Source: Anisodus tanguticus (Eukaryota; Streptophyta; Magnoliopsida; Solanales; Solanaceae). From it: 64,000 bases of DNA. Numbering within the stretch: position 1 is the stretch's first letter; each line of letters begins with the position of its first letter. Made by a program: the position numbers and the translations under genes. The notes beneath the pieces were generated by a model that did not search any database, was not told the DNA's origin, and saw nothing but the letters and a program-made list of their open reading frames with translations. The stretch spans positions 22,618,001 through 22,682,000 of the forward strand of contig CM067541.1 in assembly GCA_034509755.1 (NCBI GenBank), given 5' to 3'. Below are positions 24,568-35,474 of this stretch, piece by piece.

Positions 24568-24673
24568 AATGTTTGACCCGACCCATTTTTTGGCGGGGCA
24601 ACCCGGAATCTATGTTTGCAGCCATGTTGTCTTCAATCTATTGCTAAATGGTAAATGCATAGGGTAATTATTA

Positions 24674-27625
24674 TAAGGTTGGCCAGTAGGTCGGGACATT
24701 CCGATCCCGCCTCGTCCCGATACCGTCCTGTCCCGCCCCGGTCCCGCCGAGTAAATTAGGGGATGGGGATTATTTGAAATCGAGATGGGACTAGGGCCGG
24801 TCCTGCCTATGCCAGTCTCGTCCAATCCCGTCATCGACCTGTCCTGTCTCGTCCCATTTACTGATTATAATCATTGCACAAATGACCATTTGCAATTATA
24901 GTCATTGGCAACGGCTACGAACGACCATTTCCCCCCCCCCCCTCCACCCCATAAACCCCTCTACCCCTTAATATTTATTCTTAACCCTTAAGTTAGTATA
25001 TTTATACATTAACCCTATTTCTCAACTATAAATACCTCATTTTCTCACAAATCTTCCTACCATCTCTCTAATCTCCTCTCTACAGTCTAAATTGCACACA
25101 AAATATTATATTTTATTTGGTAATTTCTATCAAAGTTCAAAAATTGGGAGTGAAGTTGACAACTAGCTTGAGGATCATCGAGCAAAGTTTTAATTTTCAA
25201 TCTCGATTACACGTCAGCGTTTGGTACACTCGTTCCTTCTTTTATTTAAATTATTATTGTTACTTAATTTTAATTATCGTACTTAATTTTCTTAATTTTA
25301 ATTATTTATTTGCATAATTATAATAGAACGGGGTGAACATTTTTCTGGTAGAGGTAGTAGGGGTAAGGGTGCATCTTCTAGTAATCCTAATTATGATAAT
25401 TTCACTCATGTAGATGAAACTAAACTTTTTAATGTTAATATTAATATACCATTAGATCATGAGGTATATTCTGCATCTGAACCAGACTATGATTTAGAAA
25501 ATGAATTAGAAGATAATTTAGATAACACACTCACTAGTGCAACTCCACCTCATGCTGAAACTGAAACTGGAATCCTTCCTATTCACCCTAGTATGAGAAG
25601 AGGCCAAAAACAACGAAAATTAAAATCACATGCATGAGATTTTATTCCTAATCAACTAGCTATTTGTAAAATTTGTCGCGAAGTTTATAAATTTAAACCT
25701 GGAAAAGGTCAAGGTGGGACAAAAGGTTTAATGAGACATGTGGAAAATGATTACAAAGCAAGGTATAACCAATACTTGAGTGAAAAAGCGGGTGTGCAAA
25801 TGTCTTCTGAGTCGGGACAAGGTTTACATAGTGTCCCCGACCAAGTACAGGGTTGAATTAACCCGACGACGGGGAAGTTATAGGTCGAAATATGATTTCA
25901 AGAAATATTAATGAAATTAGTGAATATTATGGAATTACTGATAAAATTATAACTATTATATTAGATAATGTTTCTTCTAATGATTATGCTGTAAACATTT
26001 TAAAAACTCGATGTACTCCATCTTTTCACGATTTTTTTAATGTTAGATATGCATGTCATATTTATAACTTAGTTGTAAATGATGGCCTAAAACTTTTTAA
26101 AAACATCATTGATAAAGTACAATTTACTATCAACTTTATTTTTAAAGGTAATAAAATACAAAGACTCAAAGAGTTTAAAAACATTATTGTGAATTACCTT
26201 ATAGGAAAATTCCATAAGAAGTTGCAACTAGGTGAAATTCTTTGTATGAACAATTAGTTGTTGCTCATGAGTATAAAAACCTATAACTTTATTATTTAAC
26301 GCCCACGATCAAAATCCTTCAGATATGCTTGTAGATGATGATTGTGATACAATTTTGGAACTTATTGTATTCTTAGGGAAATTTTTTCTAGCTACTAAGG
26401 AATTTTCTGGTATTTATTATCCTACTATTTCATATATGTTATTTTATATAGCTCTAATATTTTTGTTATGTAATGAATATATGAAAAAACAAACTTATGC
26501 TCCAGCTATTACAAAAATGTTTGTAATTTTTTGTTCCTATTTCACTTTTTATTTTATTGGTGTTGTATTAAATTCTACTATTAAAGTAGACAGTTGTAAT
26601 GCCCTTATTGAAACTATTTATGAATGCCTATAAATACTTCCAACAGAACCAACTAAAGAAGATGTTATCTCTAACATACAAACACAATGCAAAACTATGT
26701 ATATGTATTACTAAGAGCAAATTGCAAATAATCAACCGACTTCTGTACCATCTTCTTCTACTTCACTTCAACCTTATAAAAACATATGCGGTTTCTGCTT
26801 CAAGTATTCAAGGCATTCGAAATAGAATGTATATTGGTTCAAGTGCTTCACAAATTATCGAGTTTGATGTTTATATTTTGCAAGGTGTTGTATCGTTAGA
26901 ATCAATTGCTAATGAAAATGGACGTGAATATTTGTTGAAATACTAGAGGGAGAATGAAAAGACATTTTCGACTCTATCAAAGATGGCCCGAGATGTGTTG
27001 AATACTCAAGCGTCATCTACAGCTTCTGAAAGCGCTTTTTCTGCTGAAAGGTTTCAAACAGGAGAGCACATACACTCATTGGCGGGAGACAGTTTAGGGA
27101 TTGCAGTTTTATTTAGAGATTGGATTAAAGCGGAGCATAGAAGGTGTGGTCAACCAGATATCAATGAAGAAGACGACTACAATTACAACAAAATCTTATC
27201 CGAGGGAGCAAGAAGCGAAGTTGAACAATTTGACCAACAAATTCCAATTCCAACAGAAGATCCTCAAGAGATTGTCAGAAAATTAGAAAAGTATGGTTAC
27301 ATATGTAATTTTAAATGCCAATTTTACTATGTGATTTGCAACTTTTAAACTACGAAACAAATTTGCAATTTTGAAATTGTATTACAAAAAACCATTTTTC
27401 TATTAAATAATATAAGAGACAATTAGCCTTGTGATGTTTTTTCACTATCTTGTTCAGGAATTTAAGTGTTTATATATATATATTTTAAAAAATGTTTTTA
27501 AAAATCCCCCAAATTCCCTTCCCGTCCCATTATGTCCCCTCTGATAGCCGGATGTGGGACGGGACCACTTCACGTCCCCCTAATCCCGTCCCCCTCCGTC
27601 CCATCCTGTCCCACTAACCACCCTT
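24674..27625 (+). mobile_element. hAT transposon copy 3 (3.0 kb)
   Basis: Starts TAAGGTTGGCCAGTAGG; the right end is the complement of AAGGGTGGTTAGTGGG. Perfect 8-bp duplication AATTATTA (24666-24673 and 27626-27633), although it lies in an ATT microsatellite. It sits just behind an element B partial copy; TGGTAATTATTATGAG at 29041 shows the uninterrupted target in a sister copy. Confidence 0.93.
25323..27348 (+). pseudogene. hAT transposase remnant (copy 3)
   Basis: Domain order as in the other copies: Gly/Ser N-terminus, degraded BED finger (about 25650-25760), YGITDKIITIILDNVSSNDY, RYACHIYNLVVNDGLKLF, FFLATKEFSGIYYPTISYML, and the dimerisation region MARDVLNTQASSTASESAFS plus HSLAGDSLGIAVLFRDW. 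The part after the BED finger (about 15250-15510 in copy 1) seems deleted. Stops and frameshifts break it. Confidence 0.9.
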
Positions 27626-27633
27626 AATTATTA

Positions 27634-28640
27634 TTATGTCTCAATTTATATAACACATTTTTTAATCGATCTAAAAGAATGACACATTTTTTTTATTTAT
27701 AATAATTTAATTTTAAACTTTACCACACAAATAAGACCACAAGATTCAAAAGTCTTTTGAATTTGAAATAATAATAATAATTTTTTTTCAACTTTCTTAA
27801 ATAAATTACCACCTACTAGTTATCAAAACACATTTCAACTATCAATTGTTCATTTTTCCTACCTCAACTATCAGGTAAAAAAAGTAAACAATTGATAGTT
27901 AAGGTGTGTTTCACTAAGTAGTTGGTAAGAAACTTAAAAAAAAATTACTTAAATTGTGTTTTTGACCCTTATCCCTATTAAATTCCATAACATTCATGTC
28001 AACCGCGATACCATTTATGTACTTATGTGACCAAAATAACTACATTCACTTTGACACAAATAAGCCTATTATAGCAAAGATCCAAGTTATGAAAAAAAAA
28101 AATACTTCCTTCATTTTAATTTATTTGACACGAATTTAATTAAGAAAGAAAAACTTTTGAAATATGTAACTCAAAACAAATCTTATATAAACATATGACT
28201 ATAAATCATCTCATAAAGTTAAATTCTTTTTAAATATAAAAAGATAATATATTTTTAAGACAAATCAAAAAATAAATGATGCCACATAAATTAGGTATAA
28301 TTTATGTTATTTTTGCTATTTGTAGTTTATGCCACAAAAAATAAATGATGCACATAAATGATGTAATTCAAATTTGTAGTTTATGCTATTTTTTAAATTT
28401 ATTTCGAGAATTTAGTGTATTTTTAGGTATAATTTCTGTTATTTTTTAAAAATATTTTTCTACGTTTAGTGTAATTTTCTGTGTTGCATATTAAAATTCA
28501 ACGGGACTTTCTTAATATTTATAATTAATTTTTTCCCATGATTTTCGTCAGGATAAAGTTTGGTAATTATACACATTTTTTATATATCATTTTCTCCCTC
28601 TCTTTAGACACACAACAGAAAAATTAAAAAGCTGAGAGAA
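27634..28640. other. AT-rich spacer with a fold-back element
   Basis: Positions 27806-27930 form two inverted arms of about 50 bp: TTACCACCTACTAGTTATCA... pairs with ...AAGTAGTTGGTAAG, sharing AACTATCAATTGTT; a fold-back MITE is likely. The remainder, including an ATAAATGATG repeat near 28275-28365, shows no gene. Confidence 0.5.
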
Positions 28641-28643
28641 AAA

Positions 28644-28715
28644 GAATGAGGAGTTGTAGAGCTCTCTGCAATTCCTATGATTTCATTTTTTGCTGTGTAA
28701 TTCAACAGCCCTTTT
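28644..28715 (+). ncRNA. Element A, delta type, loop deleted
   Basis: GAATGAGGAGTTGTAGAG joins directly to CTCTCTGCAATTCC, so P1 remains but the AAAGGG loop strand is gone; the tail CAACAGCCCTTTT is kept. Confidence 0.4.
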
Positions 28716-28775
28716 GCAGTTAAACAGTACCAAACGACCCCTTAAGTCTTTGCTAGTAATAATAATTATTTCTCT

Positions 28776-28936
28776 GAGGCAGTGATGATGATTTTCTTCT
28801 TTATTTCTATGAGCTAATCGATTAGGGCAGGAGAACAATCGGACCCGTATATTGGCGGGGTGACCCGGAGACTAGTGTTGCAGCCATGGCGGTGATTCCA
28901 GTGTCTCTTGCCCTGTCGTAAGTAGATCTGAGCCTC
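28776..28936 (+). ncRNA. Element B, delta type, intact boxes
   Basis: GAGGCAGTGATGATGA opens and CTGA (28928-28931) plus GCCTC closes; the terminal stem is perfect. Cores ACCCGTATATTGGCGGGG and GTTGCAGCCATGGCGG are present. A partial core repeat (ACCCGACCCATATTTTG, GGGGCAACCCGG) follows at 28972-29040. Confidence 0.6.
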
Positions 28937-29251
28937 AATGTTTGATTTTTCTTAAATTGCAGCTGGGAGATGACCCGACCCATATTTTGAAGGGGCAACC
29001 CGGATAGCAGGTACTGCAAACACAGTGTCTTCAATCTCTTTGCTGTGTATGGTAATTATTATGAGAAAAGCCCAAAACTTTACCTTGTTAGACTCAAAAT
29101 CATCCTTGTTTGGGAAAATTAGGCTCTATGTCTACTGGGATAAAATATTTACACTATGTATCCCATATGTTGAGTTTGTTACCTGGTTTAGCCCATAGTT
29201 GTGTATAAACATCTTTTATAAATGCTTTCTCCAAATATAATGTTGTAAAAA

Positions 29252-29461
29252 AGGGCAGCCCGGTAAGCTCCCGCTATGCGCGGGGTCCGGTGAAATGCCG
29301 GACCACAAGGTCGGTTGTACGCAGCCTTAGCTTGCATTCTGCCAGAGGCTGTTTCCACGGCTTGAACCCATGAACTACTGATTTAGGTCTTCAACAGCTG
29401 GGTATCAAACCCTGGCAATCTCCCCAACATATGCCTTAAACTCAGCGCCAGAACCAAAGCA
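29252..29461 (+). mobile_element. Au SINE
   Basis: AAGGGCAGCCCGGTAAGCTC, CCCGCTATGCGCGGGGTCCG, GCCGGACCACAAGG and GTTTCCACGGCTTGAACCC match the conserved body of the plant Au SINE family. The 3' part is diverged. Confidence 0.85.
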
Positions 29462-29965
29462 CCCAACATGCATTTTTGATGTTGTATAAACTCAAAAATG
29501 GCTACGTGATATTTTATGTTGGGCTGTATATTTTTGAAAATTTCTTGTTTTTTTCATTTGGAGCACTGATAATACTCTATATTTACACCACGTAGCCTAT
29601 ATTTTGAGTTTGTTACCCGGTGTAGCCCATATTTGTGTATAAACACCTTTGATACTCTATTATACACTTTTATATAAGGTTGATACATAATGTATAGTGC
29701 TTCCCCCTCAGGTATAATGTCACATAATATTGTATACACAGAAAATATGGCCACGTGGCGTAATATTTTGTGTTGGGCTGTATATTTTTGGAATTTCCCA
29801 TTTTCATATTGAGCACTAATTGTACTATCATTACAATATTGGTGCACTTTTAGTCCATTCAACATAAGTTCTGGGGAGCCTCAATGTTTGATTTTCTTAA
29901 ATTTAGTGAAAAAATGCATGAGAATTTCCCCTCGAAAATGGAAATGGTTAGCCCAGGAAAGAAAG

Positions 29966-30075
29966 AAATGAGGCAAAATGGAGAGTTTGGGATTTTATTT
30001 GAAGGGTGCTTGGCTGCTTGCCCCTATCTGTTGTGCCATTGATTTTCCTCCATTATCAAACAACCAACAACCCTT
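29966..30075 (+). ncRNA. Element A
   Basis: GAAATGAGGC start, GGGATTTTAT, CCCCTATCTGTTGTGCC and tail CAACCAACAACCCTTG. The loop has a 9-bp insertion (GAAGGGTGCTTGGCTGC), so the loop-tail helix is imperfect. It precedes B at 30162. Confidence 0.45.
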
Positions 30076-30161
30076 GAAAAAAGCAGAAGCAAACAGGATT
30101 TCAGTCATATATATCTATGCTGTGTGTGTGTGTGTGTTTGGTGTGATGGAAGGTATATAAA

Positions 30162-30352
30162 GAGGCAGTGATGATGATGTTTCTATATCTGGGCTAACCA
30201 ATTTGGGCATGGAGATGACCCGACCCGTATCTTGACGCGGCGACCCAGTATGGCCTGTGACTGAGACTTCTGTTTTTCACATGCAACCGGTGGTTGCAGC
30301 CATGGCGTGGTTGGCTTCTCTTTTGACTTGTCATAACACACATCTGAGCCCC
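30162..30352 (+). ncRNA. Element B, alpha type, intact boxes
   Basis: GAGGCAGTGATGATGATG opens; CTGA at 30344-30347 is followed by GCCCC. Cores ACCCGTATCTTGACGCGGCG and GTTGCAGCCATGGCG. TATGGC/GCCATG can pair across the middle. A GTATATAAAGAGGCAG segment precedes it. Confidence 0.6.
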
Positions 30353-30403
30353 ATTTGCTTGAAAAGAGAAAAAATAATCTTTCCATGATTTGGATGGGAA
30401 TTT

Positions 30404-30492
30404 GAGCTGAGGGTCTATTGAAAACAACCTCTGCATACACTCTACCCTCCCTGCACCCTACTTGTGAGATCACACTGGGTATGTTGTTGTTT
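30404..30492 (+). mobile_element. TS-like SINE 3' tail
   Basis: GAGCTGAGGGTCTATTGAAA, ACTCTACCCTCCCTGCACCC, GAGATCACACTGGGTATGTT then TTGTTTG. Matches the tail of the LINE at 50.5 kb. Lies in the spacer behind B. Confidence 0.75.
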
Positions 30493-30692
30493 GTTTGGAT
30501 GGGAATGGCTTCCATATGCTGCTATAACTGCTAACTGAAATCATAGAATGCCATTTCACAGACATAAATAAAGCTGCATATAGTTTGCATATGCTGCTAT
30601 ATCTGCTGAGTGAAATTATCAAATTGCTGATCTCCTGGTTTCTGGTCTAGGTTTAAGTCTGTTCCCAAAATAAGAAACGATTAGGCCAGAAA

Positions 30693-30791
30693 GAAATGAG
30701 GCCAGAGAGTTGGGATTTTCTTTAAAGGGTGGTTGCCCCTCTCAGTTGCGCTATTGATTTTCCTCCATTATTAAACAACCAACAGCCATTG
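30693..30791 (+). ncRNA. Element A
   Basis: GAAATGAGGCCAGAGAG pairs with CTCTCAG; loop AAAGGGTGGTTG against tail CAACCAACAGCCATT. Precedes B at 30905. Confidence 0.5.
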
Positions 30792-30904
30792 AGAAAAGCA
30801 GAAGCAAACAGGATTTAAGTCATATATACTGTCATTTTCGCCTAATTTTTTTTTTTTTTTTTTTTTTTTGTGTGGTTTTTTCGGTGTGATGGAAGGTATG
30901 TAAA

Positions 30905-31090
30905 AAGGCAGTGATGATGATGTTTCTATATCTGGGCTAACCAATTTGGGCATGGAGATGACCCGACCCGTATCTTGGCATGTCAACCCGGTATGGCCTG
31001 TGACTTATGTCTCTCACATGCAACCGGGTGTTTGCAGCCATGGCGTGGTTGGCTTCTCTTTTGCCTTATCATAACACACATCTGAGCCCC
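30905..31090 (+). ncRNA. Element B, alpha type, intact boxes
   Basis: AGGCAGTGATGATGATG opens; CTGA at 31082-31085. Nearly identical to the copy at 30162. Preceded by GATGGAAGGTATGTAAAAA, which looks like a 5' splice site (AAG then GTATGT). Confidence 0.6.
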
Positions 31091-31142
31091 ATTTGCTTGA
31101 AAAGAGAGAAAAAAATGAAAATCTTTCCATGATTTGGATGAG

Positions 31143-31243
31143 AATTTGAGCCGAGGGTCTACTGAAAATAGCCTCTCTACCTGAATAAGGTTCTGCATAT
31201 ACTCTACCCTCCCTGCACCCCACTTGTGAGATCACACTGTGCA
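31143..31243 (+). mobile_element. TS-like SINE 3' tail
   Basis: GAGCCGAGGGTCTACTGAAA, ACTCTACCCTCCCTGCACCC, GTGAGATCACACTG. Same position behind B as the insert at 30404, so it was probably copied with the unit. Confidence 0.7.
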
Positions 31244-31538
31244 TCTTTCCATGAGTGGCTTCCCTATGCTGCTATAACTGCTGACTGAAATCATAGAATG
31301 TCATTTCACAGACATAAATAAAGCTGCATATAGTTTGGATATGCTGCTATATCTGTTTGGTGAAATTATCAAATGGCTGATCTCATGTTTTCTAATCTAG
31401 GTTTCAGTCTGTTCCAATCGTTATAACTCGTTTTTATTTGATAGAAGGAAGAAAGTTTTACGCTATATATAGAGCTGGAGGATCGGAGGTGAAAAAACCA
31501 AGGAATTTCCCAAAATAAGAAATGATTAGCCCAGAAAG

Positions 31539-31634
31539 AAATGAGGCAAAACAGAGAGTTTGGGATTTTCTTTAAAGGGTGGTTGCCCCTCTCTGTTGCA
31601 CAGTTGATTTTCCTCTCAAAAACCAACAGCCCTT
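31539..31634 (+). ncRNA. Element A
   Basis: ACAGAGAG pairs with CTCTCTGT (8 bp), GGG with CCC; loop AAAGGGTGGTTG; tail CCAACAGCCCTTTT. Confidence 0.5.
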
Positions 31635-31750
31635 TTCATGGAAAACACAGAAACAAGAACTGAGAATTGAAACAACACTGCTCCTGCTAGTACTACTATA
31701 TATTTTCTTTCATCTGTATAAGCAGCAGAAAACTAAAAGCTCAGAGAAAA

Positions 31751-31860
31751 GAATGAGGGTTGCCGAGAGTAAAGGAGAAAGTTCAAAGGGCTGTTGCTCC
31801 TTTCTGCAATACCTGTGATTTCAATTTTTGCTGCGTAAAAAAAAACATCAACATCCCTTA
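31751..31860 (+). ncRNA. Element A, delta type
   Basis: GAATGAGGGTTGCCGAGAG, loop CAAAGGGCTGTTGCTCC, then TTCTGCAATACCTGTGATTT and tail CAACATCCCTTA. Precedes the delta B at 31976. Confidence 0.5.
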
Positions 31861-31975
31861 TGCAGTTAAACAGTATCAAATGACCCTTAAGTATTTGCTT
31901 GTTCTCTCCAAATTCTCACACCCAAAGTTAGAATCATATAGTAATAATAATAATAATAATTGTAGCAAAAATATG

Positions 31976-32135
31976 GAGGTTGTGATGATGATTTTCTTCT
32001 TTTCTTCTCTGAGAAAATCGATTAGGACAGGAGAACAATCGGACCCGTATCTTGGCGTGGCGACCCGGAAACCGGTGTTGCAGCCATGGCGGTGATTCTA
32101 GTTTCTTTTGCCAATCGTAAGTAGATCTGAGCCTC
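31976..32135 (+). ncRNA. Element B, delta type, intact boxes
   Basis: GAGGTTGTGATGATGA opens; CTGA 32127-32130 and GCCTC close. The stem keeps pairing through a U-G wobble (GAGGU/GCCUC). Cores ACCCGTATCTTGGCGTGGCG and GTTGCAGCCATGGCGG. Confidence 0.6.
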
Positions 32136-32202
32136 AATGTTTGATTTTTCTTAAATGTAGCTGGGAAATTCGCAGGCGAAAAAGGTTAGCCCAGAAAAGA
32201 AA

Positions 32203-32308
32203 GAAATGAGGCAGAATGGGGAGGTATTTGGGATTTTATTTTGAAGGGTGGTTGCCCCTCTCTGTTGCGCCATTGATTTTCCTACTAGCAAAAAACCAAC
32301 AGCCATCG
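32203..32308 (+). ncRNA. Element A
   Basis: GAAATGAGGCAGAATGGGGA; loop GAAGGGTGGTTGCCCC; TCTGTTGCGCC; tail ACCAACAGCCATCG. Confidence 0.45.
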
Positions 32309-32412
32309 AAAAAGCAGAAGCAAACAGGATTCAAGTCATATATATACCGTCGTTCGCCTATGTTTGTGTGTGCGTGTGTTGTAATTTCGGTGTGGATGGA
32401 AGGTGTTTTGAA

Positions 32413-32572
32413 GAGGCAGTGATGATGATGTTTCTATATCATGCGAACCAATTTGGGCATGGAGATGACCCCACCCGTATCTTGGCGGGCCGACCCGGTA
32501 TGGCTTGTGATTGAGACATCTGTTTCACACATGCAACCGGTGTTTGCAGCCATGGCGTGGTTGGCTTCTCCC
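32413..32572 (+). ncRNA. Element B, alpha type, box D deleted
   Basis: GAGGCAGTGATGATGATG and both cores are present, but the segment TTTTGCC...CTGAG is missing between GGCTTCT and CCCCATTTGCTTG, a clean loss of box D. Confidence 0.55.
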
Positions 32573-32889
32573 CATTTGCTTGAAAGGAAAAAAGGAGTAT
32601 CTTTTCCATGATTTGGATGGGAATGACTTGCATATGCCTGCTATAACTGCTGACTGAAGTCATAGAATGCCATTTCACAGACAATAAATAAATCTGCATA
32701 TAGTTTGCATATGCTGCTATCAAATGGCTGATCTCATGTTTTTTAGTCTAGGTTTAAGTCTGTTCCAATTGTTATAAATCGTTTTTATTTGATAGATGGA
32801 AGAAAATTTTACAATATATAGAGAGCTGGGAAATTCGTAGGTGAAAAAACCAAGGAATTTCCCAAAATAAGAAATGATCAGCCTTGAAA

Positions 32890-32988
32890 GAAATGAGGCA
32901 AAACAGAGAGTTTGAGGTTTTCTTTAAAGAGTGGTTGCCTCTCTCTGTTCCGCCGTTGATTTTCCTCTAAAAAAACCAACAGTCCTTT
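32890..32988 (+). ncRNA. Element A
   Basis: CAGAGAG/CTCTCTG stem, loop AAAGAGTGGTTG, tail CCAACAGTCCTTTT: G-to-A in the loop and C-to-T in the tail (AAAGAG/AGUCCUUU) do not sit opposite each other, so one mismatch remains. Confidence 0.45.
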
Positions 32989-33114
32989 TCATGGAAAAAA
33001 CAGAAACAAGAACTGAGAATTGTCATTAAACAACACTGCTCCTCCTAGTACTACTATATATGTTTCTTTCCTCTGTATGTTGTTTTTTGACTGTGTTGAT
33101 GGAAGGTGCATAAA

Positions 33115-33300
33115 GAGGCAGTGATGATGATGTTTCTATATCTGGGCCAACCGATTCAGGCATGGAGATTATCCGACCCGTATCTTGGTGTGGCAACCCG
33201 GTATGGCCTGTGATTGAGACCTCTCACAAGCAACTAGTGTTTTGCAGCCATGGCGTGGCTGGCTTCTCGTTTGCCTTATCATAAACACATATCTGAGCCC
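33115..33300 (+). ncRNA. Element B, alpha type, intact boxes
   Basis: GAGGCAGTGATGATGATG opens; CTGA 33293-33296 then GCCC. Cores ACCCGTATCTTGGTGTGGCA and TTTGCAGCCATGGCG. Confidence 0.58.
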
Positions 33301-33430
33301 ACTGCAAATTTTTTTTTATCTTTTCCATGATTCACAGTGACCATATATCGAACCTGCGACTTTCTGCTTAAAAGTTTTAAAGCATCTTGCTACCTTAATG
33401 TATCACCATATTTGTTCAGTGTCAGCTCAA

Positions 33431-33490
33431 GAATGAGGCATTGGAGAAAATATGGGATTTCTCAGGAGGTTGTTGCCCTCCTTATCTGGT
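33431..33490 (+). ncRNA. Element A fragment
   Basis: GAATGAGGCATTGGAGAAA through GGAGGTTGTTGCCCTCC; no 3' tail. Confidence 0.35.
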
Positions 33491-34335
33491 AAGCCCATGC
33501 AGCAAAATGAGGTTTTTATGTATGAGGGGTTTACATTACCTGTTATCCTTCTGCTTCTTGTTTGTCCCTGTTAAGCTCATGAATTCTTATTCCCTAATTT
33601 TTCAATGAGGATCAAAAGGGAATTGTTGCAATTTATTGATTCTGTGGATTCCATGAATAAAGGGATTGTCAAAGACCAATAGCAAAGTTCCTTGTGATTT
33701 AACAAGTTATTGTCTCTTCGTATTTGCTTCCTATTTGATAATTAATATCTCGAAGTTGTGAGGATCAATTTTAGTTATGCAGTAGCTGGATGCTGTGTCT
33801 GTAACTTTATTGATGTCTATATCTCTGTTGCTCCTTATGCGTAACTTATAACTGTTATGTTCTTGTGTTTTTCTGCCTTGGCTTTGAGATTCTAACTTGT
33901 ATGTGATTGTGGCTGATATAACAACTTTTGCTACAGTATACGTAAAAGGACTGCGATAATACTTCCTGTACTTCCTCTCTGTAAAAATAACTTTTTGGAG
34001 TTTTTCGAATTCCGGAGAATCCGAAATTTTGAAATATTGTAATAACTCTATGTCCAAACAGTTCTTCAAAATAAAATTTCGAAAAAAGTGAAAACTAGCC
34101 GTGGCCAAATGGGCACTTAAATTCCATAAGATTCATGTCTCTCGTGATACCCATTTCTGTACCTTTTTGTGACCAAAATACCCACTTTCACTTTGATGCA
34201 GATAAACCTACTATAGCATGGACACAAGTTGTAAATAAGCATATGTCAGAGGGCAAAACAAGAAAGTTGAAGCTTTAAAAATGTTTCTCTTCCGATTCTC
34301 TTAGACACAGCAGAAAAACTAAAAGCTCAGTAAAA
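33491..34335. other. Spacer inside the array, no gene
   Basis: AT-rich. 33985-34120 (TTTTTCGAATTCCGGAG ... AAACTAGCCGTGGCCAAATG) looks like a MITE remnant common in Solanaceae; not proven here. Confidence 0.35.
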
Positions 34336-34440
34336 GAATGAGGAGTTGCAGAGAGTAGAGGGAAAGTTCAAAGGGCTGTTGCTCCTCTTTGCAATGCCTG
34401 TGATTTCATTTCTTGCTGATTTTTTTTCCAACAGCCCTTT
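34336..34440 (+). ncRNA. Element A, delta type, best-preserved pseudoknot
   Basis: P1: TTGCAGAGAG (34346-34355) pairs with CTCTTTGCAA (34385-34394), ten pairs with one G-U. The loop AAAGGGCTGTTG (34370-34381) is the exact complement of the tail CAACAGCCCTTT (34429-34440), twelve Watson-Crick pairs. Together they form an H-type pseudoknot, or a choice between two hairpins. Precedes B at 34560. Confidence 0.55.
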
Positions 34441-34559
34441 GTGGTTAAACTATACCAAACGACCCCTTAAGTATTTGCTTGTTCTCTCCAAAATTCTCAC
34501 TCCCAAAGTAAGACAATTGTAGTGATAATAATAATAATAATAATTGTAGCAAAATTTTT

Positions 34560-34716
34560 GAAGCTGTGATGATGATTTTCTTCTTAAATTCTCCGAGCAG
34601 ATTGATTAGGGCAGGAGAACAATTGGACCTGTATCTTGGCAGGGCAACCCGGACCGATGCTTGCAGCCATGGCGGTGTTCCAGTCTCTTGCCGTATCGTA
34701 AGTAGATCTGAGCCTC
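34560..34716 (+). ncRNA. Element B, delta type, intact boxes
   Basis: GAAGCTGTGATGATGA opens; CTGA 34708-34711 then GCCTC. Cores ACCTGTATCTTGGCAGGGCA and GCTTGCAGCCATGGCGG. Terminal stem has one mismatch. Confidence 0.58.
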
Positions 34717-34782
34717 AATCTTTGATATTCTTAAATGTAGTTGGAAAATTCGCAGGTCAAAAAGGTTAGCCCAGAAAAGAAA

Positions 34783-34885
34783 GAAATGAGGCAGAAGAGA
34801 GTATTGGGAATTTATTTGAAGGGTGGTCGCCCCTCTCTGTTCCGCCATTGATTTCCCTCCATTATCAAACAACCAACAGCCCTTG
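34783..34885 (+). ncRNA. Element A
   Basis: GAAATGAGGCAGAAGAGA; loop GAAGGGTGGTCGCCCC; CTCTGTTCCGCC; tail CAACCAACAGCCCTTG. Confidence 0.48.
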
Positions 34886-34992
34886 AAAAAAGCAGAAGCA
34901 GACAGCATTTAAGTTATATATACGGTCGTTCGCCTATGTTTGTGTGTGTGTGTGTGTGTGTTGTTTTGAGGTGTGATGGAAGGTATTTTAAA

Positions 34993-35180
34993 GAGGCAGT
35001 GATGAAGATGTATCTATATCTGGGCTAACCAATTCGGGCATGGAGATGAAGCGACCTGTATCTTGGCGTGGCAACCCAGTATGGCATGTGACTGAGACTT
35101 CTGTTTCTCACATGCAACCGTGTTTGCAGCCATGGAGTGGCTGGCTTCTCGTTTGCCTTATCATACACTCATATGACTCC
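34993..35180 (+). ncRNA. Element B, alpha type, box D mutated
   Basis: GAGGCAGTGATGAAGATG opens. Where sisters have CATCTGAGCCCC this copy reads CATATGACTCC, so CUGA is lost. Both cores are intact. Confidence 0.52.
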
Positions 35181-35474
35181 ATTTGCTTGAAAAGAAAGGA
35201 AAAAAAAGAATATTTTCCTGGAGTCAATGTTGGGATATGCTGAACGTGCAACTTTTGAGGCTCCTCTTGGTTATTGATTGATCGATCTGATTATATGCAA
35301 AAGACGCGTGTGTGTGTGCGAGCATATTGTTGTTGGTCATGCTTGGCTGCGTTTCAACAGTATACAAATACAACTGTCTTTGTAAAAGAAACACGCAAAA
35401 GGAAGTTCAGAAAGAGAGCCTATGGTGACAATTCTAATGGGCACATAGAAGTTAGCACTGAGTTTAAGAGGCTG

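Noticed and set aside
28776..28936. Elements A or B as miRNA precursors
   Set aside because: No long near-perfect hairpin with a 21-nt duplex; the paired parts are short and interrupted.
34336..34440. Element A as an H/ACA snoRNA
   Set aside because: An ACA occurs near the 3' end (AACAGCC), but there is no H box (ANANNA) between two hairpins and the 3' segment is too short for a second one.
34336..34440. Element A as plant telomerase RNA, because of the pseudoknot
   Set aside because: No CTAAACCCTA-type template was seen near any copy, and no USE/TATA promoter.
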